Positions 37,875-46,014 of a stretch of 64,000 nucleotides of DNA are shown here, piece after piece. The position numbers and the translations under genes were made by a program. The stretch is from assembly GCF_038096175.1 (NCBI RefSeq), contig NZ_CP151099.1, positions 3,040,501 through 3,104,500 on the forward strand, read 5' to 3'. This stretch comes from Nostoc sp. UHCC 0302. GTDB lineage: Bacteria > Cyanobacteriota > Cyanobacteriia > Cyanobacteriales > Nostocaceae. The first letter of the stretch is position 1. Every line of letters starts with the position of its first letter. Under the pieces are notes generated by a model that worked only from the letters and a program-made list of their open reading frames with translations, did no database searches and was not told where the DNA came from.

Positions 37875-39914
37875 CTAGATATTATGAAGTTGTACTGAAC
37901 GCTGATCGCACAATCTTAAACCTCTGACCACTAATAGATAAAGTTGTAAATACTCAATTTGGTCATTAGTAAATCGATTCAAATCAAATTCTCGTTTGAG
38001 AGGATAGATATTCTTGCTGAGATTGGCTGGTGGTAGAGTTAAGGTAGAGGGCAAATACCGCAGCATGGTTTTCCAACTTTGAGCGATCACTTGTTGTGCT
38101 TGAGGGTGTAGCTGTATAGTTTTAATTCGGGTTAAGTCTGCTTCTTGCCATCCTCCAGTCCAAGCTGAGTGATGACGGCCTACTGCTAGTATCACTGTGT
38201 GCCGTATGTATTGAATCTGTTCCTTATCAGCAGAAAAATAATCCTCTAGTAAAGGCACTAAGCATTGATTCAAAATATCTTGAGCTAAGTATGCACTCTC
38301 GATAGCATGGTTGGGGCGCTGATGTTTTTTCTCGTGGGCTTTGAGTGCAGTTTTTTGCTCCTGGGATTCGGGATTGTAGTCAGTATGTGCCAATAAGTAT
38401 GCTTTGGGATTTTTAGCTTGGAATGATGTGTGAGCGATCGCTTGCCATCCCCGCATAACTTCTTGCCATTTTACTTGGAGTTTGCCTAAATCATGGGTGA
38501 AAATAGCCAACAATACCAGCAACTCAAATAAAGCTTCTGCTTGCTGCTGTTGGATGTGAGGAAAGATTTTGCTTTTGATTAATTGTCCACCTGCTGTTAA
38601 AAGTTCATCTCGGACACTGCTATAAGCAGTATCCGCAGATTCACCATTTTTCAGACGAGTAGTTTCAAAGGAGTTGCGCCAACAAGTCCACATACAGCCC
38701 AAGTGACCAACATAAGTATCCATGTGGTAGCAGTACTCATTTTTGATGAAACGTTGTGGTTTTGGCGGTGATGCAAAACCATTCCCAAACTCATTGATCC
38801 CAATAAGTAAACCAATGTGTTCGTCATAGTAGAGATAGCGTGGATTGACCAAAATCTGAATACTGCTAACCAATGCCGCACGGGAGGTAATAGCAGTACA
38901 AACAGGTTGGCTGTAGGTTTCAGATTTTTTCTTCGGAAGTTCAATTCGCTTAAAAATCCAGTCTCCTCCAAAACCTGAACTTTGAAATTCTCTCCAAGCT
39001 TTGCACAGAGTAGATATCGGCACTGAAAAAGCCAGCAGATTTCGAGGATCGATGGTTTTTTCTTCAATGTCAATCATTGGCGTTTGTTCCCAGACAAACA
39101 AGCTGCGGTTATCTACGGAGCGAATTAACTCGCCAGCAGCAGATTGATCCCCTCTAAAATATGCAGCTTCAAAATGCTGTTCAAACTGCATCTGGTTGTT
39201 TTGTTTACGCTGCTGTAATAAGTCTTCTGCCGTATGAACTTGATTAATCCAAGCTTCTTCAGTCCGAAATCCAACATTTTTGTTGGCTTGTGCAGACTGA
39301 GTGTGTACTTCTAAAACTTGCCATGTTAGTTCGCACGTTTCTTTGGGATAAGGTAGAAAACTTTGCTTTTTGGGGTCAGATTCATCTTCTTCTAAATCTG
39401 CGATCGCTATGACAGTCGAAGCTGGATTCACTTCAACAGTAGGATAAATAAAAACTTCTCCTCGCTCACCCAAAAACCGAGCGCAACGTCCAGCCCGTTG
39501 CAACAGTGAGTTCATAGGACAAAGTTGAGTGTGCATGACTTGGCAAGTAATATTGATTCCTGCTTCAATTACTTGCGTAGAAATTAGAACGTAGCAATTG
39601 CCATCGTCTTTCCAGTCTTGAGCAAATATAGTTTTGAGGTCGGTTTCTTTTTGGGCGCGGTGTTCTGGTAAGAATCTAGAATGCAGCAGTGTAACGTGCA
39701 ATCTTTCATTATGGTTTAGTTCTTCTAAATCCCTAAATAATCCCTGAGCCTGAGAAACAGTGTTACAGATGACTATCACTCGTTTACGCCCGTAAACTTG
39801 AATATCATTTAGGATAATCGAAGCGTTGAGCGGACGGGATACAGCTTGGAAGGTACGGCAGCGATCACCTTCTATCACCTGTAAATCTGCGTCTTCAATT
39901 TGAATAATTTCCAT
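37875..39914 (-). CDS. cas3: Cas3, C-terminal part: second helicase domain and HD nuclease (frameshifted)
   Basis: 679 residues. The first half is the second RecA-like domain: 'GRKRVIVICNTVSQAQGLF', 'STQVIEAGINI' and 'SLLQRAGRCARF' (motif VI). The second half holds an HD nuclease at the C-terminal side ('LAIFTHDLGKLQVKWQE', 'KHQRPNHAIESAYLAQD', 'AVGRHHSAW'). This helicase-HD order is seen in some I-B/MYXAN systems. ATG 39914 starts two bases after the stop of the upstream half; a one-base deletion in 'GATTTAATC' explains the split (D-L-I-D-[L]-I-M-E). On its own it lacks the ATP-binding half. Confidence 0.88.
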   Translation of the reverse strand: MEIIQIEDADLQVIEGDRCRTFQAVSRPLNASIILNDIQVYGRKRVIVICNTVSQAQGLFRDLEELNHNERLHVTLLHSRFLPEHRAQKETDLKTIFAQDWKDDGNCYVLISTQVIEAGINITCQVMHTQLCPMNSLLQRAGRCARFLGERGEVFIYPTVEVNPASTVIAIADLEEDESDPKKQSFLPYPKETCELTWQVLEVHTQSAQANKNVGFRTEEAWINQVHTAEDLLQQRKQNNQMQFEQHFEAAYFRGDQSAAGELIRSVDNRSLFVWEQTPMIDIEEKTIDPRNLLAFSVPISTLCKAWREFQSSGFGGDWIFKRIELPKKKSETYSQPVCTAITSRAALVSSIQILVNPRYLYYDEHIGLLIGINEFGNGFASPPKPQRFIKNEYCYHMDTYVGHLGCMWTCWRNSFETTRLKNGESADTAYSSVRDELLTAGGQLIKSKIFPHIQQQQAEALFELLVLLAIFTHDLGKLQVKWQEVMRGWQAIAHTSFQAKNPKAYLLAHTDYNPESQEQKTALKAHEKKHQRPNHAIESAYLAQDILNQCLVPLLEDYFSADKEQIQYIRHTVILAVGRHHSAWTGGWQEADLTRIKTIQLHPQAQQVIAQSWKTMLRYLPSTLTLPPANLSKNIYPLKREFDLNRFTNDQIEYLQLYLLVVRGLRLCDQRSVQLHNI

Positions 39915-39916
39915 GA

Positions 39917-40525
39917 TTAATCAATCAAGTCTTTGATTTGGATGGCAAGTTCATTTGTAAGTGTGGCGGTCATCAGTAAGAATGGTGCGATACCTTTGAC
40001 CTGTTGCAAAACTTTCAGCACAGTAGCGAAAGAACGGTCTGGGTCAAGCAGATGTAATTCATCAAATACTAAGTAGGAAGCGAAAATCGCTCCTGAGTTC
40101 ACATTAGCAGAACCACGACCGACTGAATAGGGAATATTGAGGAAACTGCTTAACATTTGGTCAATTGTGCAGAAGACTATATCACCTTCAAAACGAGGGT
40201 CTTCTGGGTTTTCTCCTGTTTGCAGAGTTACTACGGGGGAACGGGATGATGGATAAGCCTTTTCCCAGTTCACAACTAATATTTCAGTCCGTTGGCGGAG
40301 ACTGTTGGCCAATGTTCGCAGAGGTACAACGTAGATGAGTTTGTTGGGGAAGTCTATATTGAGGGCTTTGGCGAAGAGGAAGGGTGCGATCGCTGTTTCC
40401 GTTTTTCCTGAACCTGTTGGTGCGCGGAGCAGGATATCTTGGTGATTGAGGAGTTTAGCGATCGCTTCTCGTTGAAAGTTGCGCGGGGGAAATGTAGTCA
40501 GGGTTTGGAAATATTTATCAATCAT
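39917..40525 (-). CDS. cas3: Cas3, N-terminal helicase part
   Basis: 202 residues with helicase motifs I-III: 'LLRAPTGSGKTETAIAPFL' (Walker A), 'YVVPLRTLANSLRQR' (Ia), 'LVFDELHLLDP' (DExH-like) and 'LLMTATLTNEL' (III). It ends at TAA 39917-39919 after 'KDLID'. With the next frame it makes a Cas3 of about 883 residues. Cas3 unwinds and shreds target DNA after Cas8 recruits it. Whether the two pieces could assemble in trans is unknown; a simple frameshift is likelier. Confidence 0.88.
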   Translation of the reverse strand: MIDKYFQTLTTFPPRNFQREAIAKLLNHQDILLRAPTGSGKTETAIAPFLFAKALNIDFPNKLIYVVPLRTLANSLRQRTEILVVNWEKAYPSSRSPVVTLQTGENPEDPRFEGDIVFCTIDQMLSSFLNIPYSVGRGSANVNSGAIFASYLVFDELHLLDPDRSFATVLKVLQQVKGIAPFLLMTATLTNELAIQIKDLID

Positions 40526-40652
40526 AATTGATAAAATGAATTAGGATAATTTTTGAGATTGGTCAGTAATTAGTTATAAATTTTCAAATTTATACTACAG
40601 TCCTCACTGATTACTGACTATTATTGATTGCTTACTGATTGTGCGAGGAATT

Positions 40653-41291
40653 ATGCTGCTAACTGAACGTCGCGCTGATCGAGTGGTTCTCTACAATATC
40701 AGTTGGCAAAAATTTGAGAATTTATTAGTAGACTTAGGTGAAAGTCGTGCAGCTAGGGTAGCTTATGATGATGGTACGTTAGAGATTATGACACCACTAC
40801 CAGAACATGAATATTACAAAGAAATAATTGGTGACATTATCAAAGATACGGCTGAAGTTTTAGAGCTAGATTATGAGTGTTACGGTTCAGCTACTTGGAA
40901 ACGAGAACTAAAAAAGGCTGGGGTAGAATCTGATAATTGTTTTTATTTTCAAAATGAAGCTTTAATTCGAGGTAAACTCAAGTTTGATTTAAATCAAGAC
41001 CCACCTCCAGATTTAGCTTTAGAAATTGATGTTACCAGTAAATCTTTAGATCGCTTTCCTATATATGTACGGTTAGGTGTACCTGAAATTTGGTCTTATG
41101 ACTCTGGAGAAATCAAAATTTACCAGTTGCAAGGTGAGGAATATCTTGAAAGAGAAACAAGTTTAGTATTTCCTAATCTGAATATTCAAGAAATTCCCTC
41201 ACTAATTGAAAGATGCCGTATGGTGGGAAGACGAGTTTTCCGACAAGCGATTAGGGAGTGGGTAAAGGGACAGATGGATGAAGAAGGGTAA
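40653..41291 (+). CDS. Uma2-family (DUF820) putative endonuclease
   Basis: 212 residues from ATG 40653 (GTG 40641 is an alternative). The fold is a PD-(D/E)xK type: 'RVAYDDGTLEIMTPLPEHEY' near the start, 'PPDLALEIDVTSKSLDRFPI' (the D...E-x-x-K-like core) and 'YVRLGVPEIWSYDSGEIKIY'. These proteins are extremely abundant in Nostocales and their role is unsettled. It sits in opposite orientation between the two cas operons and is probably not part of either. Confidence 0.85.
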   Translation: MLLTERRADRVVLYNISWQKFENLLVDLGESRAARVAYDDGTLEIMTPLPEHEYYKEIIGDIIKDTAEVLELDYECYGSATWKRELKKAGVESDNCFYFQNEALIRGKLKFDLNQDPPPDLALEIDVTSKSLDRFPIYVRLGVPEIWSYDSGEIKIYQLQGEEYLERETSLVFPNLNIQEIPSLIERCRMVGRRVFRQAIREWVKGQMDEEG

Positions 41292-41309
41292 GGCGATGGC
41301 CATTTATCT

Positions 41310-41789
41310 TTACTTTAACTCGTAGTAGCTATCAGAATCTACACGCATGAATGGAGAATATGCTCGACGTTCACTATCAGGATTAACTTTAACTTTAGTT
41401 GGGTAGTCAAAACCTTCCTGATCTTCACGAATTGCTCTCCATACCAACATACGCCAACCTTCTACAGATACTAAATAACGATCTGTTGTTCTACCAGGCT
41501 TGAGCCAATATAGTCCATTGCCTACATTAATATGTTTGTCAGATTCAAAAGCTGCTGTAGAAGCAGAAACTTTTGATAGATACCGAAATGGATCGCAGTT
41601 ATCTAATTTTACTATGTTATCAAAGCAATCTTTAATAGCTTTTTGAGAAAGAAAAGGAACTAAAGCTGAAGGCTTACGCATTTCCTCAAGGAATAAGAAA
41701 CCTATCGCAGAAATAGTTACTTGTTTATTAGACACTTCAACCAAAGGTTCTAAAAGTTTTTTTTCTATATAAGGAACTCTTTCTTCCCA
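41310..41789 (-). pseudogene. C-terminal part of the CARF-type gene after an in-frame stop
   Basis: Directly after the TAA that ends the upstream CARF gene (41790-41792) the same frame continues for about 159 codons: 'WEERVPYIEKKLLEPLVEVS', then 'GFLFLEEMRKPSALVPFLSQ' and 'DRYLVSVEGWRMLVWRAIRE' to 'SYYELK'. The reading frame is open through an A8 run and has no good start of its own (TTG 41744 is possible). I take it as the effector or C-terminal domain of one ancestral protein of about 387 residues. The domain type is not recognised. Confidence 0.6.
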
Positions 41790-42443
41790 TTATGCTTGGG
41801 ATATTTCTGTCTCACGCTCTATTTTTTCAAATAAATCTTTATATATATCAAATTGCGATCGCTTAAACTCTACAGGAAGCGGTGGCAATTCTAGTAATGT
41901 AGTTGACTGCTCAAATATGTAATCACACTTAATTCCCTTTAACATACCCAATAAAACGGTGTAAGGAACTAGAGCTTTATATCCTCCTGTGGGATTGAGA
42001 ATAATATTACTGGGATCGTAACTATCAACTTCTTGAAGAATACGTTTGACAAAGTTAACAACCCCTTCTCTTTTGAAAGTTTCAGCATCTACAACTTGAA
42101 GTCCTGTAATTCGCTCGGCTTTTGCATATATGCTATTCCTGTGATACTTGAGATATTTTTCAACAGCAAGAGCGCAACAGTATCCATCATCTGTATTTGA
42201 TGACAGCAAAATTACTCTGTCTTGATTTGTAATACCAATTCTAAAAAGTGAGTGAATTTCAGCAGATAACTTATTTTTTAAGTTTTCTCCTTCAGGGACA
42301 ATTTCACGAAAAGTAGAGAACACTTGTTCAGCAGCATCTTCCACGCTTTTTTGTTGCTGCACCCAATCCATTAATTTTTTTGGGTGAACTCCCAATGCTT
42401 TTGCAGCACTTGTCCCCACAGAACAGATAACGGTTTTTATCAT
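41790..42443 (-). CDS. CARF-type CRISPR-associated protein (APE2256/TIGR02619-like)
   Basis: 217 residues from ATG 42443. It starts 'MIKTVICSVGTSAAKALG' and has 'ILNPTGGYKALVPYTVLLG', the Asn-Pro-Thr-Gly-Gly-x-Lys loop of CARF-fold proteins of the APE2256 group, which sense cyclic oligoadenylate made by Cas10. The gene ends after 'ERETEISQA' at TAA, but coding-like sequence continues in frame. So the sensor domain survives and the effector part is detached. It overlaps or abuts the stop of the upstream damaged gene. Confidence 0.75.
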   Translation of the reverse strand: MIKTVICSVGTSAAKALGVHPKKLMDWVQQQKSVEDAAEQVFSTFREIVPEGENLKNKLSAEIHSLFRIGITNQDRVILLSSNTDDGYCCALAVEKYLKYHRNSIYAKAERITGLQVVDAETFKREGVVNFVKRILQEVDSYDPSNIILNPTGGYKALVPYTVLLGMLKGIKCDYIFEQSTTLLELPPLPVEFKRSQFDIYKDLFEKIERETEISQA

Positions 42444-42444
42444 T

Positions 42445-42952
42445 TTAAAACCAAGGTAAAAAACGCAGTCCATGAGTTATATCAAAAATAACGTGATTAT
42501 TTTGATTAACTTGTTCTGCAATTATCTTAAATGTTTGCCACATTTCTTGAGTGCTTCTGCCAGTTGGAATATCAACTGGTTTAATACGCGAATCTACCAA
42601 AGCCTCTAGAACAGGCCAAGTATTTTCTCTAGCTCTTTCTCTCAAACATACTAACATTTTGTCGTATTCACAAAATTGTCGTAAAGCCTCTGCAAAAACA
42701 CCACCAACATATTCTTTGCCGTTATGAGTGTAGGTAGTTTGTAATCTGACTTTTCACGGGAAGTCCTCAAACCTCGAAACAACGTGGCTTTTTCCACAGA
42801 CTAATTCTCAATAGCTTTAAATTAATGAAAATGTCTAACCTAAAGATCAGGGGTTGGAAAAGCTCAAAATGGCGTTTTCCAGATGCCGTGAAAAGTCAGG
42901 TTTGTAATGCGCCGCGATTGCCTAAAAATGTGATGATATTAATATGGCTCAT
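42445..42952 (-). pseudogene. TM1812/Csx1-like (DxTHG-motif) CARF gene, interrupted and truncated
   Basis: From ATG 42952 it reads 'MSHINIITFLGNRGALQT', is interrupted by a small element (42746-42899), and resumes as 'TYTHNGKEYVGGVFAEALRQ' to 'HVIFDITHGLRFLPWF' and a stop at 42445. The 'FLG' start and Asp-x-Thr-His-Gly motif mark the TM1812 CARF family. Only about 114 codons remain of the 350 or more expected, so the C-terminal effector domain is gone, replaced by the next CARF gene. Not functional as a cyclic-oligoadenylate effector. Confidence 0.75.
42746..42899. mobile_element. MITE-like element (copy 2) with 9-bp target duplication
   Basis: 154 bases with inverted ends (CTGACTTTTCACGG… and …CCGTGAAAAGTCAG), flanked by GTTTGTAAT on both sides (42737-42745 and 42900-42908). 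It is similar over its length to 20229-20383. No gene inside. Removing the element and one copy of the duplication restores the TM1812-like frame, so the insertion is exact and not decayed. Confidence 0.88.
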
Positions 42953-42976
42953 GATTTTTGATTCTTTCAATTTCGA

Positions 42977-45457
42977 CTACGGTAATAGTGGTAAACCTGT
43001 TTCATCCCAAAGCGCAGGTAATGAAACTTTAGGACTACTAGTGCGTTCATTCTCAATAAACCACTCAAAAGCCTTACCCTCTGGATTTGGAGGTACAGGA
43101 TTTTGTCCTTGTTGTTGCCGTTTTCTGGGATAATGAACAGGTTTATTATCATTAAAACCTTGGCATCCACAACAAAAAGCTTGGATAAAGCGAACTTCTT
43201 CAAAAGATTTACCGTTACCATAAGCTTCAGTTACCGCATTTTTAAAAATTGCTATTGATGCTTCTGCTTGTCCAGGCGATGAATTAAAAGTTGAGTATAA
43301 AGAAGAATAAAACTCGCGCCAAGCTTCTCCTTTACGAAGGTCAGTTTTATCCCAATTAATAGTTAACCTTACGCTGCCAAAACCTAGCGGTTTACCACCT
43401 CCTAAACGGTGATAATGATTTTCAGGCAAAGATAAAAGGAAAAGTAATCCACCTAGTTCAACATCTGAAAGGTTAGTTATGTCAATTTTAAAACTAAAGG
43501 TAGTATTAGGTTTTACCCAAGCTGTAATAGAACGATTTTGATCATCTCGTTCTATATTATTATTTTTAGGTCTACGATATTCTTGGAAATATCCTTCTTG
43601 TTCTATTTGTGTTGGATTATTCCAGTATTGTGCAGGTAAATTATTATGGTGAGGATAGACTTTGCGTCCTCTTAACCCATTATTACTTTGATAAGTATTT
43701 TCTTTTGCTATTCCTTTATCAAGTGGTGTTCCTTGTTTATCTTGAGCAATATAAAATCTTGCTTGTTGTGGTTTAGGTTGTCCAAGAATAGCTAAAGGAA
43801 AACCATCATCTCCAAATGATTCTACAGAATCATTTGAATTACACTCTACTGAATTAATTCGTAAATTACCTTTATAAGAACCTTGACTATTTTGGTTTAC
43901 CCAACCAAATACTCTGTCTGCTGAAGAAAGTTGATCTATTTGAATAGCTGGTCTAAGTTCTTGTGGTAATAAACTTAGAGGATCTATTGCAAATAATTCT
44001 CTAGCAATAATCACTGGATATAATCCCAGTATTTCATACCCATTATTATCCTTCCTTACCCTTGCATAACAGAGAGTGCCTGGTTCTAAGTTGCGTTCAT
44101 GAGTTGCTAGACTATAACCTACTCCCTTGATATGACGTGACCATACAGAATTATTTAAAGCAGGTGGGCTATCTTTATGTTTTTTATAAATTTCATCTTC
44201 ATGTATTTCTTGATAGTTATTAATTAAATTCTGCCATTGCTTTTCTAACTTTTGTGCAATATCTGTAAATAAAACTTGAATAATTGGATTTTCACTATTA
44301 AAAAATACTCGTTCATCATGTTTTTTATCAGTATTTTGATTTGTAATACAAACAAAACCACGAATCTTTTTTATTACCCCTAAAGATTGATGAGATTGCC
44401 TATTTACCGTATTAGTCATAGTGGTTGGATCTGGTTCATCTCCTAGTGTTTCTCCTAAAGGAACAATTTTACGTACACGCCAATACTGAAAATCATTTTT
44501 ATGTTGCTTGTTTTTGTTATCCCATCTCGAATGCTGAAATTTTTCAACCCAGGCTTCTACTTCTTGCTGATGTTCAGGTAAGTTACCATTTGGGTATCTA
44601 ACAGCATTTCTAGAAATTTCACCACTTCTATAACGAGGTAGCCAAGCTGCATACATTAAGTTAGGGCTAGGAGTTCCATCATCTCGAATATTTGATGTAC
44701 CCGGTAACAAACGAATTAATCTATTACCATTTTCATTACCATTTTCGTCTTGTTCAATACGACACGGAATCATTTGTATACCAATATTGGTAGACATTCT
44801 AAAAGCTAAACGTTCTTCGTGTTTAACAAATATTGACAATCGAGAATTAGTCACTGCTTCATAAGCTGATCGCAACATTCCCTTAATTGAAGTTGGTGGT
44901 AAATAAGGTTTACCATCTGCATCTAATCGAAGTGGATAAATTTTATGATTTGTTCCTTCTGCTTTGGCTGCATCAGGAATCAATAAAGGTGTAATGGTGG
45001 TTAAGGTAACGGAAATTCTGCCACTCCAATGATTATCTAGATAAGAACCATGTCCGCAAGGAGTGCGATCGCCTAATTCCCCATCTATATTACGTGGAAG
45101 TGCTGGAACAAAGTTATATGGGTTGTGAAAATCTCCTGGTGTATTGTTTCTAGGTGAACTATGAAATGAACGAACTGGTTGCGGTGGTGTTGTTACTTCT
45201 TTTTTAGGTGTAGGAGTAATAGGTTGAGTGGATACAAAAGGCTTTCCTTTTTCGCGGATATGTTTTGGCTGTCCACCTACTTCTTCTAATTCAACGTCTA
45301 AACCATTAAGTCGTGCGATCACAGTTTTTTTGATTTCTAATAAATCTGCTGATAACGCTGAATCTGGAATTATACAACTACTAAATGAACCTTTACTGTT
45401 AGTAAATTGTAATTGAATTTTTCCATTTTTAGAAACACTTAATTTTCCTGTTAACAT
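42977..45457 (-). CDS. Type III-Dv Cas7-insertion subunit (TIGR03986-like RAMP)
   Basis: 826 residues. An N-terminal small beta domain ('MLTGKLSVSKNGKIQLQFTN') precedes a RAMP/Cas7 core that opens 'WSGRISVTLTTITPLLIPDA', has 'PYLPPTSIKGMLRSAYEAV' and closes with the glycine-rich 'RLGGGKPLGFGSVRLTI' near residue 700; a long insertion lies between. This matches the SSO1426/TIGR03986 group and the Cas7-insertion subunit of Synechocystis III-Dv complexes, which lies at one end of the backbone. It ends the effector operon and its start overlaps the csx19 stop by one base (TAATG). Confidence 0.88.
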   Translation of the reverse strand: MLTGKLSVSKNGKIQLQFTNSKGSFSSCIIPDSALSADLLEIKKTVIARLNGLDVELEEVGGQPKHIREKGKPFVSTQPITPTPKKEVTTPPQPVRSFHSSPRNNTPGDFHNPYNFVPALPRNIDGELGDRTPCGHGSYLDNHWSGRISVTLTTITPLLIPDAAKAEGTNHKIYPLRLDADGKPYLPPTSIKGMLRSAYEAVTNSRLSIFVKHEERLAFRMSTNIGIQMIPCRIEQDENGNENGNRLIRLLPGTSNIRDDGTPSPNLMYAAWLPRYRSGEISRNAVRYPNGNLPEHQQEVEAWVEKFQHSRWDNKNKQHKNDFQYWRVRKIVPLGETLGDEPDPTTMTNTVNRQSHQSLGVIKKIRGFVCITNQNTDKKHDERVFFNSENPIIQVLFTDIAQKLEKQWQNLINNYQEIHEDEIYKKHKDSPPALNNSVWSRHIKGVGYSLATHERNLEPGTLCYARVRKDNNGYEILGLYPVIIARELFAIDPLSLLPQELRPAIQIDQLSSADRVFGWVNQNSQGSYKGNLRINSVECNSNDSVESFGDDGFPLAILGQPKPQQARFYIAQDKQGTPLDKGIAKENTYQSNNGLRGRKVYPHHNNLPAQYWNNPTQIEQEGYFQEYRRPKNNNIERDDQNRSITAWVKPNTTFSFKIDITNLSDVELGGLLFLLSLPENHYHRLGGGKPLGFGSVRLTINWDKTDLRKGEAWREFYSSLYSTFNSSPGQAEASIAIFKNAVTEAYGNGKSFEEVRFIQAFCCGCQGFNDNKPVHYPRKRQQQGQNPVPPNPEGKAFEWFIENERTSSPKVSLPALWDETGLPLLP

Positions 45458-46014
45458 TATTTAACCACTAATCCTGCTAATCTTTCTTCTACTACTGAAA
45501 CATTACCATTATCATCAGTTTCTTTGAGATATTCAACAGCATTCAAATAAACTCGTTTATCAGTCGTTATTCCTTTCAATGGAATATTTATAGAACCGAT
45601 ACGAGCAGTAGCAAGTTTTCCCCATCCTGAAGGTGATACAGTTTTAATTCCTTTACCCCATAGAATATATTGTTGAGAAATTGTATCTAATGCAGGAATT
45701 GCAGGAATATCATTATCTAAATAATCGGAAATACTTTGTTCTGAAATTAAAACGGCTTTACCTTCACCATTCAATTGATTCAACCAACGTAATTCAATAT
45801 TTTGATTAAATGCTCTCAATTCAAAAACTTTATCAAGAGGTAAGGTTTGATTATTCGCGTCTTTTAAATCTCCATTTGATTCAACTTTAGCCAATTGGCA
45901 GGAAAAAGGAGAATAAATAATCGCTACTGCTTCAGAAAGTACAGAAGCACATTTTTCCAAAGCTGATTTGAGACTAATATGATTTTTTGAAATTCTTCCA
46001 TATAAAGTTATCAT
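45457..46014 (-). CDS. csx19: Csx19, type III-D accessory subunit
   Basis: 185 residues with 'QYILWGKGIKTVSPSGWGKL' and 'ATARIGSINIPL', resembling Csx19 (TIGR03984). This small protein is found only with type III-D operons and is part of the III-Dv complex. Its ATG overlaps the preceding RAMP stop as ATGA. No catalytic motif is seen; its role is structural or regulatory. Its presence, between a double RAMP and a TIGR03986 RAMP, is the strongest marker for type III-D here. Confidence 0.85.
   Translation of the reverse strand: MITLYGRISKNHISLKSALEKCASVLSEAVAIIYSPFSCQLAKVESNGDLKDANNQTLPLDKVFELRAFNQNIELRWLNQLNGEGKAVLISEQSISDYLDNDIPAIPALDTISQQYILWGKGIKTVSPSGWGKLATARIGSINIPLKGITTDKRVYLNAVEYLKETDDNGNVSVVEERLAGLVVK

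Noticed and set aside
30846-40525. Assignment of the first cas operon to type I-D
   Set aside because: There is no Cas10d/Csc3, and the Cas7 is DevR-like; Cas3 carries its own C-terminal HD. Type I-B of MYXAN/Dev style fits better.
40641-41291. Uma2-type gene as a new member of the CRISPR system
   Set aside because: The family is very common throughout Nostocales genomes, and the gene is oriented against both cas operons.
42825-43133. 102-codon plus-strand open frame near the end of the Cas7-insertion gene
   Set aside because: It combines part of the small element with antisense cas sequence; not a gene.
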